DNA of 64,000 nt from Ctenosaura bakeri. Its lineage: Eukaryota > Chordata > Lepidosauria > Squamata > Iguanidae. Shown piece after piece: positions 31,960-43,112 of the stretch. The stretch covers positions 620,001 through 684,000 of the forward strand of contig CAOLHI010000056.1 in NCBI GenBank assembly GCA_948474755.1, in the 5' to 3' direction. How positions within the stretch are numbered: the stretch's first letter is position 1; every line of letters begins with the position of its first letter. A program made the position numbers and the translations under genes. The notes beneath the pieces were generated by a model that did not search any database, was not told the origin of the DNA, and was given only the letters and a program-made list of their open reading frames with translations.

Positions 31960-32158
31960 CAACTGCTATTGTTGCCTTCCATTTATTTGCAGCTTATGGG
32001 GGTCCTAAGGCAACCCTATAGGGGTTTTTTCTGGGGCTAAGAGAGTGTGACATGCCCGAGGCCACCTAGTGGGTTTCCATGTCTGAGTGGGGAATCAAAC
32101 CCTGGTCTCCAGCATTGAGATCCAACACTTAAATCAGTACCCCATGCTTGCTTTCCAT
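31960..32158 (-). mobile_element. Sauria-type SINE, diverged
   Basis: AAGGCAACCCTATAGGGGTT, GAGGCCACCTAGTGGGTTTC and GAATCAAACCCTGGTCTCCA are shared with other minus-strand copies. Confidence 0.78.
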
Positions 32159-32347
32159 AGTTGATATACAATGTGGTTTAGTATGTGTTAGACAGATGAC
32201 ATGCAATGGCATTTGACATCTATTTAACTGTATTTGATAAATGATAGATAATTGTGTTAGATACCTGTGCGTGTTGGCCATAAACGAATAGGCTCCAATA
32301 AAAAATTACCTCCAACATAAAGATTTTTAAAAAACCCAGTAAATATA

Positions 32348-32807
32348 AGCCCTTTCCACACTGGGCTATTAAAATGGCGCAGAGTGACCTCTGACGGAGG
32401 TCTTCTGCACCGTGCAGTGGACTGGGTCAGACTATTTTTCGTAGTTCCGCACCGCTCCGGAGCAACCAGAACTGGCTGTACAGCACGCTTTTTAAAAACC
32501 TCTTTTAAAAGGTTTTTCAAAAGCACGGAGCATGTGAACCCGTGTCGCTCAGTCGCCGCACTCCAGTGCAGATTTGCAGGCGCGCAATAGTGCATGCCTG
32601 CAGATCTGCCAGGGGCGGGCTTTAGGCTGGCGAGCTTCTCTGGTTGGTGGAGACCCTCCACCAACCAGAAGCTGCCATTTTGGACGCCGGAGCAGTGCGA
32701 AGCGATGACCTCGCACTGCTACTCATCCTGACGGACTTGATCAGACAGAGAAGAAATCCGGTGAGTCCCGCTTCTGCCCGATTCATGCCCCACATGTGGA
32801 AAGGGCC
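32348..32807 (+). mobile_element. DON element 2
   Basis: Ends (A)GCCCTTTCCACAC and GTGGAAAGGGCC, perfect ATA duplication (32345-32347, 32808-32810), 460 bp. Interior matches DON 1 (GGGCGGGCTTTAGGCTGGC). Donor-like AAATCCG/GTGAGT (GT 32761-32762), 46 bp from the right end, faces outward. Confidence 0.8.
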
Positions 32808-33147
32808 ATAGTGAATAACTAAAGAACATTGAAGAATGTGTAATAGGGGAAAATACATAATTATATCCTAAAGGGTTTTAAGAAAATAAGTATTAAAGTA
32901 TTAATGTTATTCAATAGAATATCTAGAATATAAGGCCCTGGAACAATTGTTGTTAAAGGACAGTTCTAGAAGTACGTAAACAATTGGCAACATTTACAAA
33001 AATACTAAGATTTTTAGGTAGAAGTGTAGGAAGATAAGAAAATACAGTAAACTTTCATGTGTATATATATAAAACTATGATGGAGAAATTGTTTTAAATA
33101 TATGTTTCGCATAAAAATGATAAATAAAAAAAATATTTATGCACAGA
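32808..33147. other. AT-rich low-copy sequence
   Basis: A- and T-rich, with TATATATATAAAA near 33062 and AATAAAAAAAATA at 33122. It could be the 3' end of a LINE but no specific family is recognisable. Confidence 0.35.
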
Positions 33148-33388
33148 CAGGATGTTTGTTGTGTGCCTTCAAGTCATGTCTGACTTTTGATGATCTTAAG
33201 GTGAATCTATCACGGTTTTTTTTTGGGGGGGGAGATTTGTTCAGAGGAAGTTTTCTCTTCCTTTCCCCTGAGGCTGAGAGAGTGTGACCTGCCCAAGGTT
33301 GCCCAGTGGGCTTCCATGGCAGAGTAGGGATTTGAACGCTGGGCTCAAGAGTTGTAGTCCAATGCTCAAACCACACTGGTTCTTCATT
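33148..33388 (-). mobile_element. Sauria-type SINE, full length
   Basis: Tail GTTGTGTGCCTTCAAGTCAT, body GGCTGAGAGAGTGTGACCTG, head AATGCTCAAACCACACTGG. A T8G9 run interrupts the body. Confidence 0.85.
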
Positions 33389-33547
33389 AATACCTGGAGA
33401 GTATTTGGATATCTGGGCCAACGCTAACAAAATCAATTTCAATAGGGATAAATGACAAGGTACTATGACTAGGCAGGCAACATAAAGTGTATAGGATGGA
33501 TGCCCGGCGTGAAAGCCGTATATGTGGAAAAGATCTAGGGGCCTTAG

Positions 33548-34143
33548 CAGTGATGTATTTAAGTCTTTTACTCCAAGTCTCAAGTCAAGTCTTAAGTCTC
33601 TACTTTCAAGTCTCAAGTTAAGTCTTTGCAAGCTACTTTCAAGTCAAACCTCAAGTCTGGGAGCCAATTTCTGAAGTGAGGAAAAGGATTCTTTTTATTC
33701 CCCGTTACTGAAGCTTCAAAAGCTTTAGAAGGAAAGATCCTTCCCTGCATTCTGGGGGTGAATCTTGCCTTCTGCTGCTAGGAAAAGTTTTAGAAAGCTC
33801 CTCCAAAATGAAGCAGGACAGGCTGCCAAGCAGACCTTAATTCCTCCTTAAGCCCGTTGCCTAACCTGTTTGCTGTTCCTCTCCAAGAAATAGCCCAAGC
33901 TTTGGGATTGAGACAAACTGTCACGTGGCCAGTAAGCAAAAAGAGATGGAAGTGTTGTTCAAAGTCACAAGGTTTCTGGATGAATCTGTTATGTTCCTGA
34001 ACCAAGGGCAGCAAGTCAGTCACTAAAAATATACAAGTCACGAGTCAAGTTGAGTCAGTGCGTCATTTATTGCCAAATTGAGTCCAAGTTGAGTCACTGA
34101 AGTGACTTGAGTCTGAGGCAATTGACTCGAGTCTACATCACTA
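33548..34143. mobile_element. AGT hAT-like transposon 2
   Basis: Ends CAGTGATGTA and TACATCACTA, with subterminal AAGTC/GAGTC repeats as in AGT 1. GGCCTTAG before it (33540-33547) pairs with GGTCTTAG after the adjacent CAS 6 (one mismatch), showing CAS 6 landed at its right junction. 596 bp. Confidence 0.75.
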
Positions 34144-34144
34144 G

Positions 34145-34573
34145 GGCCCTTTTTGCATGGCATTTGCTATGCGAAAGGGCCCCTGGAGCATCACACAATT
34201 GTGAGGAGTTGTCCACACAATGCACTCGCAATCGTGCAACGCCCCAGAGGCTGGCAGGCGCTGATCATGCACTATTTCATTTTTGGCTTTGAGCTGAAAA
34301 TGGTGCACAATCATGCATCGCTCCAGGGCCCTGCGCACACTTACCGTGCGTGTGGAGCTCCGGAGCTGTGGTGCTCGCGCTTCCTGCCCCAGCGCAGCCT
34401 GGGAAAACCCCAGAGTGTGCTGTGGAAGGAAGAAGAGAGGCTCTCACACTGCTTGCTCACTAGCAGGCTATGGTGTGAGCCGAAGCAGCAGGGACAGGAG
34501 AGCCTCTCGCAAGAGGCTGCTCGCATGATCTCTGCACCCCAGCTCCGCAAAAAGGTAAGCTGCGGAAAGGACC
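34145..34573 (-). mobile_element. CAS element 6
   Basis: Ends GGCCCTTTTTGCATGG and TGCGGAAAGGACC, flanks TAG/TTG, 429 bp, reverse orientation. It overlaps the AGT 2 border by its target duplication. Confidence 0.78.
34345..34419 (-). other. exon-like cassette of CAS 6
   Basis: Minus-strand acceptor TTCTTCCTTCCACAG and donor GCACG/GTAAGTG enclose 75 nt. Same size as CAS 2 and 3, although inserted elsewhere and on the other strand. Confidence 0.45.
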
Positions 34574-35107
34574 TTGGTCTTAGTAGACCACAAGCTCAAC
34601 ATGAGGCAGCCAACCATGAAATGTGGTGCCCCCTCAAAAAAAACCCAAACACCAATGCAATTCTGGGCTGCATCAAGAGGAGCATAGCATTCAGGTCAAG
34701 GAAGGTAGTAGTGTTACCCTGTTCATCTTTGGTCAGACCTCACCTGGAATCCTGTGTCCAGTTCTGGGCCCCACAATTCAAGGAGGATATTGACAAGCTA
34801 GGAGGTGTCTAGAGAAGGTTGATCAAGATGGTCAAAAACCTGGAAACCATGAGGCCTTATGAGGGAGCTGAGTATGCTTAGCCTGGAGAAGACTAAGACA
34901 TGACATGATAGCCATATTTAAATACCTAAAGGGATGTCATGTAGAAGATGGTGAAAGCTTGTTTTCTGCTTCTTCAGAGACTAGACCACAAACCCATGGA
35001 TTTAAATTACAAGAAAAGAGATTCCACTAAAACAAAAGCAAGAACTTTTCTTTATTGTAAGAGCTGTTTGGCAGTGGAATGGATTGCCTCCAACTTTGGA
35101 GGCCTTT

Positions 35108-35438
35108 AGAAATATTTGAAGGGATGTCATATAGAAGATGAGGCAAACTTGTCTTCTGCTGCTCCAGAGGCTAGGACACGGAGCAATGGCTTCACACTTT
35201 GTGAAAAGAAATCCCAGCTAAATGTTAGGAAGAACTTTGTGAGGGTAAGAGCTGTTCAACCATTGAATACACTGCCTGGGAGTGTGGTGGAGTCTCCTTT
35301 TTTAGGAGTTTTTAACCAGAGGCTGGATGGTCATATGTTGGGAGTACTTGGATGGTATATTCCTGCATGGCAGACTGAGGTTGGACTGGATGGCCCATAG
35401 GGTCTCTTCCAGCTCTATGATGCTATGATCCTTGAGGT
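35108..35438 (+). mobile_element. CR1 fragment i
   Basis: ORF2 tail MKGCHIEDEANLSSAAPEAR through FNQRLDGHMLGVL and the 3' end CTCTATGATGCTATGAT. It follows CR1 h head-to-tail with no spacer. Confidence 0.85.
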
Positions 35439-35912
35439 TGGATGCCCATTTATCAGGAGTCTTTAATTCAATGACTCTTGTGATTCCTTCCAACTTGAAG
35501 ATTCCATAATTCCATTTGATCATTGAATTAAAAAAAAATGCAAAGTGATACATGAGTTACAAACTTGTGTAAAACAAGAGAAAACAACAGAAAACTTTAA
35601 CTCTGTATCCAAGCTGATTCATACTGTACCATCCATCCATGAATCCACTATTGCAGTGTCATGTATTTTTCATACCTTTTATATTTCATGCTCCCTGCTC
35701 CTCCTCTATCCAAGCATTCTGTCATCCTAGGCTCTTGTTAAAATGATTGCTGTAAACGTTGCATGGGGCTGCTCTTGGTTATGGCTCAAGAACAGCTGCT
35801 TGGGCAAAATTCTACGGCTCCGATGTTAACTAGTTACAACAGCTGGCAAACATTTCAGATCCAGGCAGTGGTGAAGTGGTCAATTTCAAACTTCAGTCCC
35901 TTATCATGACAG
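35439..35912. other. low-copy sequence, nothing recognised
   Basis: Contains an A-run near 35530. No other structure seen. Confidence 0.4.
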
Positions 35913-36293
35913 CATGTCCACCAACTGTCCTGCTCTGGCAGGGACAGTCCCAGTTAATCCTCTGTCTCTTCACTTTTTCGGCTATTTTTTACATGGCCCA
36001 ATTTCTTTCTCTCCTCTTCCTTCTTTGACTTTGGCTTGCTTCACTCGCTCCAAAGTACATTTGAAGTGCAAAGTAGTTTGCCCTCAATTAATCCAATGGA
36101 GGGAGAGAAGAGAAGAGAAGGAAGCAGAATCTTGCCCTTCCCTGTAGGCCCAGGCAAAAGGAAACTGCTGTAGCCTCTCCTAGCTTGGATGTTCTTCCTT
36201 GTAAAGAACTTTTTGCCATCTTGGCCACTCTTTGATATTGTTTGGTCCTATGTGTCTGATTTTCATCTGCAAAATTTTGGAGGGTATGTGATG
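35913..36293 (-). mobile_element. TACC element 5
   Basis: Ends CATGTCCACCAAC and TTTTGGAGGGTATG, 381 bp, complete minus-strand copy. Confidence 0.7.
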
Positions 36294-36357
36294 GTTCCTA
36301 CTGATACACCCAAGGAAAGCCCTAAAATGAAGGTAGATGTGTTGAACTGTATTGAGA

Positions 36358-36917
36358 GAATCATAGAATCCTACAATTGGAAGAAACCACAAGGACCTTC
36401 GAGTCCAAAACCCTGCCATGCAGGAATACATCATCAAAGCATTCCCAACAGATGGCCATCCAGCCTCTCTTTAGAAGCCTCCAAAGGAGGAGACTCCATC
36501 ACACTCCAGGACAACGCATTCCACTGTCAAACTTCTCTTAACATCAGGAGGTTTTTCCTAATGTTTAGGTGGAATCTCTTTTCCTGAAGTTTGAAGCCAT
36601 CACTCTGTGTCCTAGTCTTTGGAGAAGAAGAAAACAGGCCTGCTCCATCCTCCACATGACATCCTTTCAAATATTTGAACACAGCGATCATGTTGCCTCT
36701 TAACCTTCTCTTCTCCAGGCCAAACATACTCGGCTCCTTTAGCCACTCCTCATAGGGCTTTATGGTTTCCAGGCCTTCCACCATTTTGGTCACTCTCTTC
36801 TGGATACCTTCCAGCTTGTCAATATCCTTCCTGAACTGTGGTGCCTAGAACTGGACACAGTATTCCAGGTGGGGTCTGACCAAAGAATAGCGTGGTACTA
36901 TCACTTCCCTTGATGTA
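36358..36917 (-). mobile_element. CR1 fragment j
   Basis: Minus-strand ORF2 tail [20 protein letters not shown] and [18 protein letters not shown], plus upstream sequence matching VQFWA (36850-36880). Longer than most copies, diverged. Confidence 0.88.
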
Positions 36918-37847
36918 GGCACTATAATTTTATTGTTTTTTTAAACTGAAAGCAGGTCTTTTGTAAAAGTAATGGGTTTTTCCCACTCATGACCAAGCCA
37001 CACCTGTATTCTTTGGATTATGACAGGGATTGCTCATGACAATATATAGTTGCAGGGAAAATTTCTTCCCTCTTTGGCTTCTATGAGGACTGTAGTTAGA
37101 TTCAGAAGGAATGGGGAAGTTGGGGTGGGGATGGGGAGATAGCACATGGAATCATAGTCCCTGGATATCAAAAAGGCACAGAGCTTCAGTGCTTTGAACC
37201 CTGGCTCTACTGCATTAATGTCATAGGGATTCAAAGACAGAATTTTTGAGAGCTAACCACACAAAACTCTCCATCGGGATGGATGGATCCATCAGTTTTG
37301 TTTTCTCCAACATTCATTAAAAAAAAAATCCATATCTGTCCCTTGAACTGAATGGGAGAAGTTTGGAAAGTTCTGACCAAAAACAATTGTGCCCAATGAA
37401 ATTCTCACCCATCCCAGGCTAGTATGTAAAATATTTTAACAGTGCATGGCATTCGCATATCCCCTTTAGGGGCAATCCACTATTAAGGAGTGAAAAGGAG
37501 CCATATCAGGCAACAGATGAGCGGAGCCACAGAAGAGCTGCAAAATGGCCAGTGATTGTACTTTGACTCTGTGGGTGGGATCATAATGCCTCAGGTGCCT
37601 AAATTTCCTAGGCTGACCTTCTGCAATTTGCGCACAGACCTCCAAAATAGAGCACTGAACCCTGACAAGTATTAATTACATCACACCACCATCGAGGTGG
37701 GGTGGGGTGGGGAATCCTTTCAGGTTTTCCAGAGGGGGTGGGGAGAGCTTTAAACTGTGCAAGAGGAAAACCAAGAAAACTTTGCTTTTGGATATAGCCT
37801 GTCAAGCCAAATTTGGTAGTGGTCATACGGGGTGAAGGATTCTGGGG
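36918..37847. other. low-copy sequence, nothing recognised
   Basis: About 0.9 kb without terminal repeats or SINE boxes. A short GGTGGGG run sits near 37695-37712. Confidence 0.4.
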
Positions 37848-37896
37848 CATCTATCTATCTGTCTGTCTGTCTGTCTGTTTGTTTGTCTGTCTATCT
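37848..37896. repeat. (TCTA/TCTG)n microsatellite
   Basis: About twelve tetranucleotide units with TCTA, TCTG and TTTG variants. Confidence 0.93.
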
Positions 37897-37927
37897 TACA
37901 CACACACCTTTGGGAACTTTGGCTCTA

Positions 37928-38264
37928 GGCACACCACCTTCCCATTCCCCCAGGGGGACAGGAGAAGGACAGGACTGCCATAATGCTTCTGCATGATGTT
38001 GTCACAGTCCTGTCCTTCTCCCATTCCCAGGCAGTGCAATTGCAAGTTAAATCATTGCTGGGTTTTCCCTGTCAATGACTCATGATCGTGCCACCTTTCC
38101 CCACTTATCTGTCCTGCAGATGGCCCAAAAGTGTGATGGAGGCACTTCCTGCCTGAGCATAGCCTGGAAAAGTACTTGATTGGGTTGTGGAAGGAAGGAG
38201 CATGGCCATTGCGCTCCCTTCCCCACCAGAGGACCATGCAAGAAGAGAGGGTGAGGAAAGGGCC
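37928..38264 (-). mobile_element. CAS-related element, diverged
   Basis: Ends GGCACACCACCTTCCC and GTGAGGAAAGGGCC. It aligns in reverse with the right part of CAS 4 (TCACAGT...GTCCTTCTCCCAT, GGTTTTCCCTGTCAATG). The minus-strand acceptor (CAG to CAA) and donor (GTAAG to ATAAG) are both mutated, so the cassette is dead here. Confidence 0.55.
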
Positions 38265-38271
38265 TATGTAA

Positions 38272-38400
38272 TAATAATAATAATTGATAATAGTAAAATT
38301 TATTTCTATCCCGCCTCTCCCCATGGATCGAAGCAGCGAACAACAATAATACATTAATTACATTAAAAAACATTAAAAAACATACCCAAAAGTCCTCACA
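38272..38400 (-). mobile_element. L2-type LINE or SINE 3' tail
   Basis: (TAA)n followed on the plus strand by ATCCCGCCTCTCCCCATGGA. On the minus strand this is the GGGATAGAAATAAATTT...(TTA)n end shared with 51417-51595 and 57598-57720. Confidence 0.6.
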
Positions 38401-38439
38401 AGGAAGGACTTTTTAATAATGCCTCAAATTCTCTGTTTT

Positions 38440-38602
38440 TGTTGTTGTTGCTGCTGAAATGGGCATGGTTTTAAATTGATTGCAAGTTTTATTTTCACTT
38501 TTGTTTGCGTTAAGGCTGGGACTTTTTTCTGCCACTGTTTTAACTTTATAAGCCATTTTGAGTCTGGGAAAAGGCATAAGAACAACAATAATAGCAGCTG
38601 GG
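38440..38602 (+). mobile_element. L2-type 3' end
   Basis: TATAAGCCATTTTGAGTCTG then AACAACAATAATAG matches the L2 tail at 42730-42790. Confidence 0.5.
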
Positions 38603-38970
38603 ATCCTACATCACATTCTATTCTTTGTAATGTTAGAAATTTGTAGCTATGTTGCAGAAATGCAACGAAACCCTGTTGGTGAGTTGTAAAGATGTAGAGA
38701 GTGCTCTGTGGCATAGTGGGCACTTCCAACAAACACTGGGCACTTGGGATGGGCACTGGGTGCTCTCGTTGTGCTCCAGCACTTCCTAGCCAGTGCACAG
38801 AGAGCATCCTGAGGCATACTGATTGGCCATTGAGCACTGGGCTGTGGTCCATCAGGCACTCCATTGTGCAAGGGATGTCTGCACACTGTATCATCATGGT
38901 GACTCCTCAGTGAGCATAGATATGGCAAAAAAAAAAAATTAATTTTATGCACACACAAGGCCATTTATAG
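38603..38970. other. low-copy sequence with imperfect GCACTGGG repetitions
   Basis: GGGCACTTGGGATGGGCACTGGGTGCTC and similar phrases recur between 38725 and 38850 but are too irregular to call a satellite. Confidence 0.4.
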
Positions 38971-38971
38971 C

Positions 38972-39678
38972 ATCATAGAATAGAATCATAGAGCTGGAAG
39001 AGACCCCAGGGGCCATCGAGTCCAGCCTTCTGCTGTGCAGGAACACTCATCAAACCATTCCCAAAAGATGGCCATCCAGCCTTTGCTTAAAAACCCCCAA
39101 AGAAGGAGGAGACTCCACCACATTCCATGGAGGCAGCCTCTTCCACTGCTGGACAGCTCTGACTGTCAGGAACTTCTTCCTGAGGTTCAAGTGGAATCTC
39201 CTTTCCTGCAGCTTGAATCCATTGCTCCTTGTCCTAGTCTCTGGAGCAGTAGAGAACAAGCCCGCTCCCTCCCTAACATGACATCCCTTCAAATATTTAA
39301 ACAAGGCTATCATGTCCCCTCTTAACCTTCTCTTCTGCAGACTAAACATCCCCAGGTCCCTAATGCATTCTTCATAGGGCTTCATGACTTCCAGACCCTT
39401 CACCATTTTGGTCACCCTCCTCTGGACACATTCTAGCTTGTCCACATCCTTCTTGAATTGAGGTGCCCAGAACTGGACACAGGATTCCAAATGAGGCCTA
39501 ACCAATGCAGAATAGAGTGGTACCATTACCTCCCTCTATCTAGACACTATACTCCTACTGATGCAACCAAGAATCGTGTTAGCTTTCTTGGCTGCTGCGT
39601 CACACTGCTGACTCATGTTGAGCTTGTGATCTACCAAGACTCTTAGATCCTTTTCATACATACTGCTATCCAGCCACA
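38972..39678 (-). mobile_element. CR1 fragment k, longest ORF2 tail
   Basis: The minus-strand frame 39050-39526 is open for 158 codons: [48 protein letters not shown], to [12 protein letters not shown]. It is the C-terminal part of CR1 ORF2 beyond the reverse-transcriptase core, with no catalytic residues. The open frame suggests a recent insertion. Confidence 0.9.
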
Positions 39679-41790
39679 ATTTTATGACGATTTTGAGTCC
39701 AAAAGTGGAAGGTCAGCCCATGCTAATAATAAAAATGATAATGGCCAGAATCCTGTGTGTCTTTGTAAGCAGCCTTGCGTCTGTAGAAATTAGAATTGGA
39801 ATTGGGAGCGTTGTTTTGTTATTATATAGAGGAGCTGGTAAAGTGGCTGATGTGCACTGGGAGCAATGAACAACAGTCTCCATACACAATGGTCCTGAGG
39901 GACATTTGTTCCAATGCACATTGATCCTGATGCATGTTAGTCCCAATGCACACCAGTCCCATTGTGCTTCAGGACACTGGCTAGGGGGTGTCCTATCATG
40001 TGTCTTTGTAACTCACCAACAGGGCTTCCTAGCACCTCTGCTGTGTAGCTAAGTATCCATACGTAACATAAACAGTGATAAAGGATTTTGGCCAACAGTA
40101 GTCATAATAGTAGCAGTAGTAGAACAAGAAGTGGTGATGATGATGATGATTGATGATGATTGATGATTGTGATGTAGGACAGAAATCCAGCCTCATGCTC
40201 AGTGTTCCCTCTTACTCTGGTGTGAGAGGCGACAGTCTCCTTTCTTAGTACCGCGCTTGAGTAGCTGCCCTTTCAAAAAGCCAGACATTAGCATCCAGCC
40301 ACTCTTTCCCTAAATAAATTTTTAGCAAGCGCATCATATTGGTTAGCACAGAATACATGAATAAGATGGAGGGAGAAACCATCTCCATTCCCTTTCTTTT
40401 CCTGGGCTCTCCTGTATCAAGAAGCAATGCCTTATTAATTTTGATCGACAAGTTGGCACTTAGTTATTTGAAAAATCCAACATGGGACGAAGTTATGCAG
40501 CCTTGGTATATATATTTTTTCTTACAACCTTTTTTTTTTTGGAAAGAGAGAGAGATGGGAGGAGATGAGGAGATGAGGATTTGGTTAGATGTTAAAACAC
40601 ACACAACAGTACACACACCAGAGTACACACACACACACACATACACGGAGGCCAACCAAGTGCTTTGTCAGCCGGTTTGTTCAGCTCTGCATGGCTGTTC
40701 TAGCCTTTCCCAGCTCCCCTGCTGGGGTTTTAATGCTGCCCATCACAGCTCCCCGAAGCCCCTCCTCTGCAATTAGACAAAGTCAACACAGCAACTGTTT
40801 TGAGAACAGCTTGAAGGTACCTGCAGCCATCAGCATCACTGATTCAGGAATTTGATGAGCCAAGCTGGGCTCCTTGAATGTCTTGACGACTACCTCCGCT
40901 GTAACTTTATACTGTATCTAGGCAATTTGTTTCTAGCAGCACACATGCATCTGCTCTTGCACCAAACAGATGCTGGAGATAAGGCTGAACACATTTCAGT
41001 CATCGTGGGGTGGGGTGGAAGAGAGAAGGCAGGGAAGAGAGAGAGGCGCCTGGAAGGAGAGCGGAGGGGAGGGGACCCACTGTTTAAAAAGTCAGCTTGC
41101 AGCTAGAAAGCAGTTTCCATGCCTACTAAAGACAGGGCTGAAGAATGTGCTGGCCGCCATGCAGAACTCAATGAAAAAGAGGAAAGTGGAGGGTGGGTGG
41201 ATGGGTGGGTGGGGTGCCGGGGGTGGGGTGGGTAAGAGCAAGTGAGACTTGTTTGGCAGGGATGGGGTGGAATCCGAGACAGAGGCCTTCGTTCGCAAGG
41301 CTCTTGTCCTTCTTCCGTGCCACTTGTAAACAGGCCAAAAAATGCAGTGGCATGCGATGGATGTCGAGTGGAATGCAGAGGTCGGATAGGGTCTTCAGGA
41401 GCTGGGAACAGCCTCAGGAAAACTTGGGGTTTTTAGGAGACAAAAGAGAAAAGGGGGAGCACAGATGCAGGTGTTGGGGAGAATGTTCTGCAAAATTTGC
41501 CAGGGAACAAATTGGAGGCAGTGCTAAAAGCTTGTTAGTGAGAATTCAGGCACTGGCATGGGGAAGGGAGTGCTTCAGAATGACCCCCGTTTGGTTTGGT
41601 AATGCCACCTAGCAAAACCTTATCATGAAAAAAATGGTGGCACCACAATAGGCAAGCTTACAAGCTATACAGGAAGGTTGGAAAAGCAGCAAAATCTCAG
41701 TAGTGTTGTTAGAAAGGTTGATCAAAGAGCTGGAAGTCGCTTTATGTAGCTGCTTATTGACACAAAGGATGCCGGGGGCTTCCCTTTTGG
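39679..41790. other. 2.1-kb low-copy block
   Basis: Largest repeat-poor interval of the window. It has imperfect AATGCACA-type phrases at 39880-39965, (GAT)n at 40137-40172, (AC)n at 40595-40645 and GGGTGGGT-rich sequence at 41190-41235. Open frames (40339-40776, 41193-41612) have no recognisable homology or splice frame. Confidence 0.45.
40595..40645. repeat. (AC)n microsatellite, interrupted
   Basis: ACACAC runs interrupted by AGT units. Confidence 0.85.
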
Positions 41791-41794
41791 GGCG

Positions 41795-42790
41795 GAGCAG
41801 TGCATCCACTCCAGGTCTAGTCTGAATTTTAAAGGATCTAAAGAAGCGGCTGAATCTACAAACTGAAACTTAATCCAGGCAAGGCAGAGGTGGGCTCCAT
41901 CATTCAAAAGGCAGATCAGGGAATAGGGATTCAGCCTTTGTCAGATGGGGTTACACTCCCTCTGAAGACACAAATTTGCAATTTGGGGGTACTCCAGGAT
42001 TCAGCTTTGAATCTAGAGGTCCAGATTTCTGTGGTGGCCAAAACCACTTTTATACCTTTAAGGCTTGTGCGCCAGCTACATTCTTTCCTTAAGACACTTG
42101 CTCTAGCCATGCCTTGGTACATGCCTTGGTTACATCCTGTGTGGAGTACTGTAAAACACTGTACTTGGGACTGACTTTGGCCATTTCCACACTAGCCTGT
42201 TATAGTGCGATGATTCCACTTTCAACATCCTCTGGAATCCTGGGGTTTGCAGTTTTGAGAGGGGCCGGTTGGCCCCTCCCGAAACTGCAAACCCCAGGAT
42301 TCCATAGGATGTTGAAAGTGGAATAATTGCGCTATAAGAGTGTAGTGTGGAAATGGCAAGTGTTCAGAAACTTCTGCTGGTCCAGACAGTGGCAGCCAGA
42401 CTGTTAACTGGGCCAGATTACAACCGTGGTTGGTGGGGATGGGAGAGAGGGGCTTCGCAGTGGCTTCCACCTAGATAGTGGAACTACTTTCTCTTCTTTG
42501 GAACTTTATCCTTGTTGTTCTTCCGTTAGCAAACTTTTTATTCCAACAGGATTTTATAACAGAAAGTCTTTTAAAAATGGGCTAGAGAGTGCTGTATTGT
42601 TCTAACTAAACTGTTTTTAATAGCTTTTTTGTCTTTTTTTAAAAATTGCATTTTTTCTTTTAACTTGAGATTTGAGTTGTGTTAATACTGTGAATAGTTT
42701 AGATCTATTTTAATTGTATTGTTCTTTTAGATTGTAAGGTGCTTTGAATCCCAGTTCTGGAGGAAAAGTGTGATAATAATAGTAATAATA
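41795..42790 (+). mobile_element. L2 LINE 3' part, split by PAL
   Basis: Plus-strand translation gives an L2 ORF2 C-terminus: LGVLQDSALNLEVQISVVAK, LRLVRQLHSFL and, after the PAL insert, LLVQTVAARLLTG. The 3' UTR ends GATTGTAAGGTGCTTTGAA and GATAATAATAGTAATAATA. Frame-shifted and without RT core. Confidence 0.78.
42179..42358. mobile_element. PAL MITE, short form, in L2
   Basis: Ends GGCCATTTCCACAC / GTGTGGAAATGGC, palindrome centred on GGGGCCGGTTGGCCCC, inside the L2 coding remnant. Confidence 0.88.
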
Positions 42791-42794
42791 CCTC

Positions 42795-42900
42795 CACAAA
42801 TAATTTCAGTACCTTGGATAGCTCCTTTAAGATTTGTAATTAAACCTGCAGTGGATTCAACACCCCACTGACATGGACGCCAACAGTTGCTAGGGTCCAG
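42795..42900 (+). repeat. UNK1 repeat
   Basis: AGTACCTTGGATAGCTCCTT, AAACCTGCAGTGGATTCA and CCCACTGACATGGACGCCAA match the consensus best of the five copies. Confidence 0.5.
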
Positions 42901-43112
42901 ACAAGGTTAAACATTTTAAAGCTACTTTTGTCTTCAGAGAAGACAAGAAAGCACAGGCTTTGATCTCTCTTGTTGAAATAAACAGCCTGAAAATTTTTGA
43001 CCCTGAGCATAGGGGAAGAAAGAAGCAATACAAATATAAAACTAATACAATATAGTTGTGAAACAAATTGTCCAGACCGATTGTTTTTTTAAAAAACCAG
43101 TGCAATATAATA

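Larger units (their letters stand above)
33395..35107 (+). mobile_element. CR1 fragment h, split by AGT 2 and CAS 6
   Basis: Pieces 33395-33547 and 34574-35107 join through CR1 sequence GATCTAGG...GTCTTAGTAGACCACAAG. The second piece encodes [22 protein letters not shown] and part of the ORF2 tail. Several stops. The copy is truncated near 35107 where CR1 i starts. Confidence 0.75.

Noticed and set aside
39050..39526. 158-codon frame as a host gene
   Set aside because: It is the C-terminus of CR1 ORF2, found in a dozen other fragments here.
39880..39965. A satellite array with AATGCACA units
   Set aside because: Units are too irregular in length and sequence.
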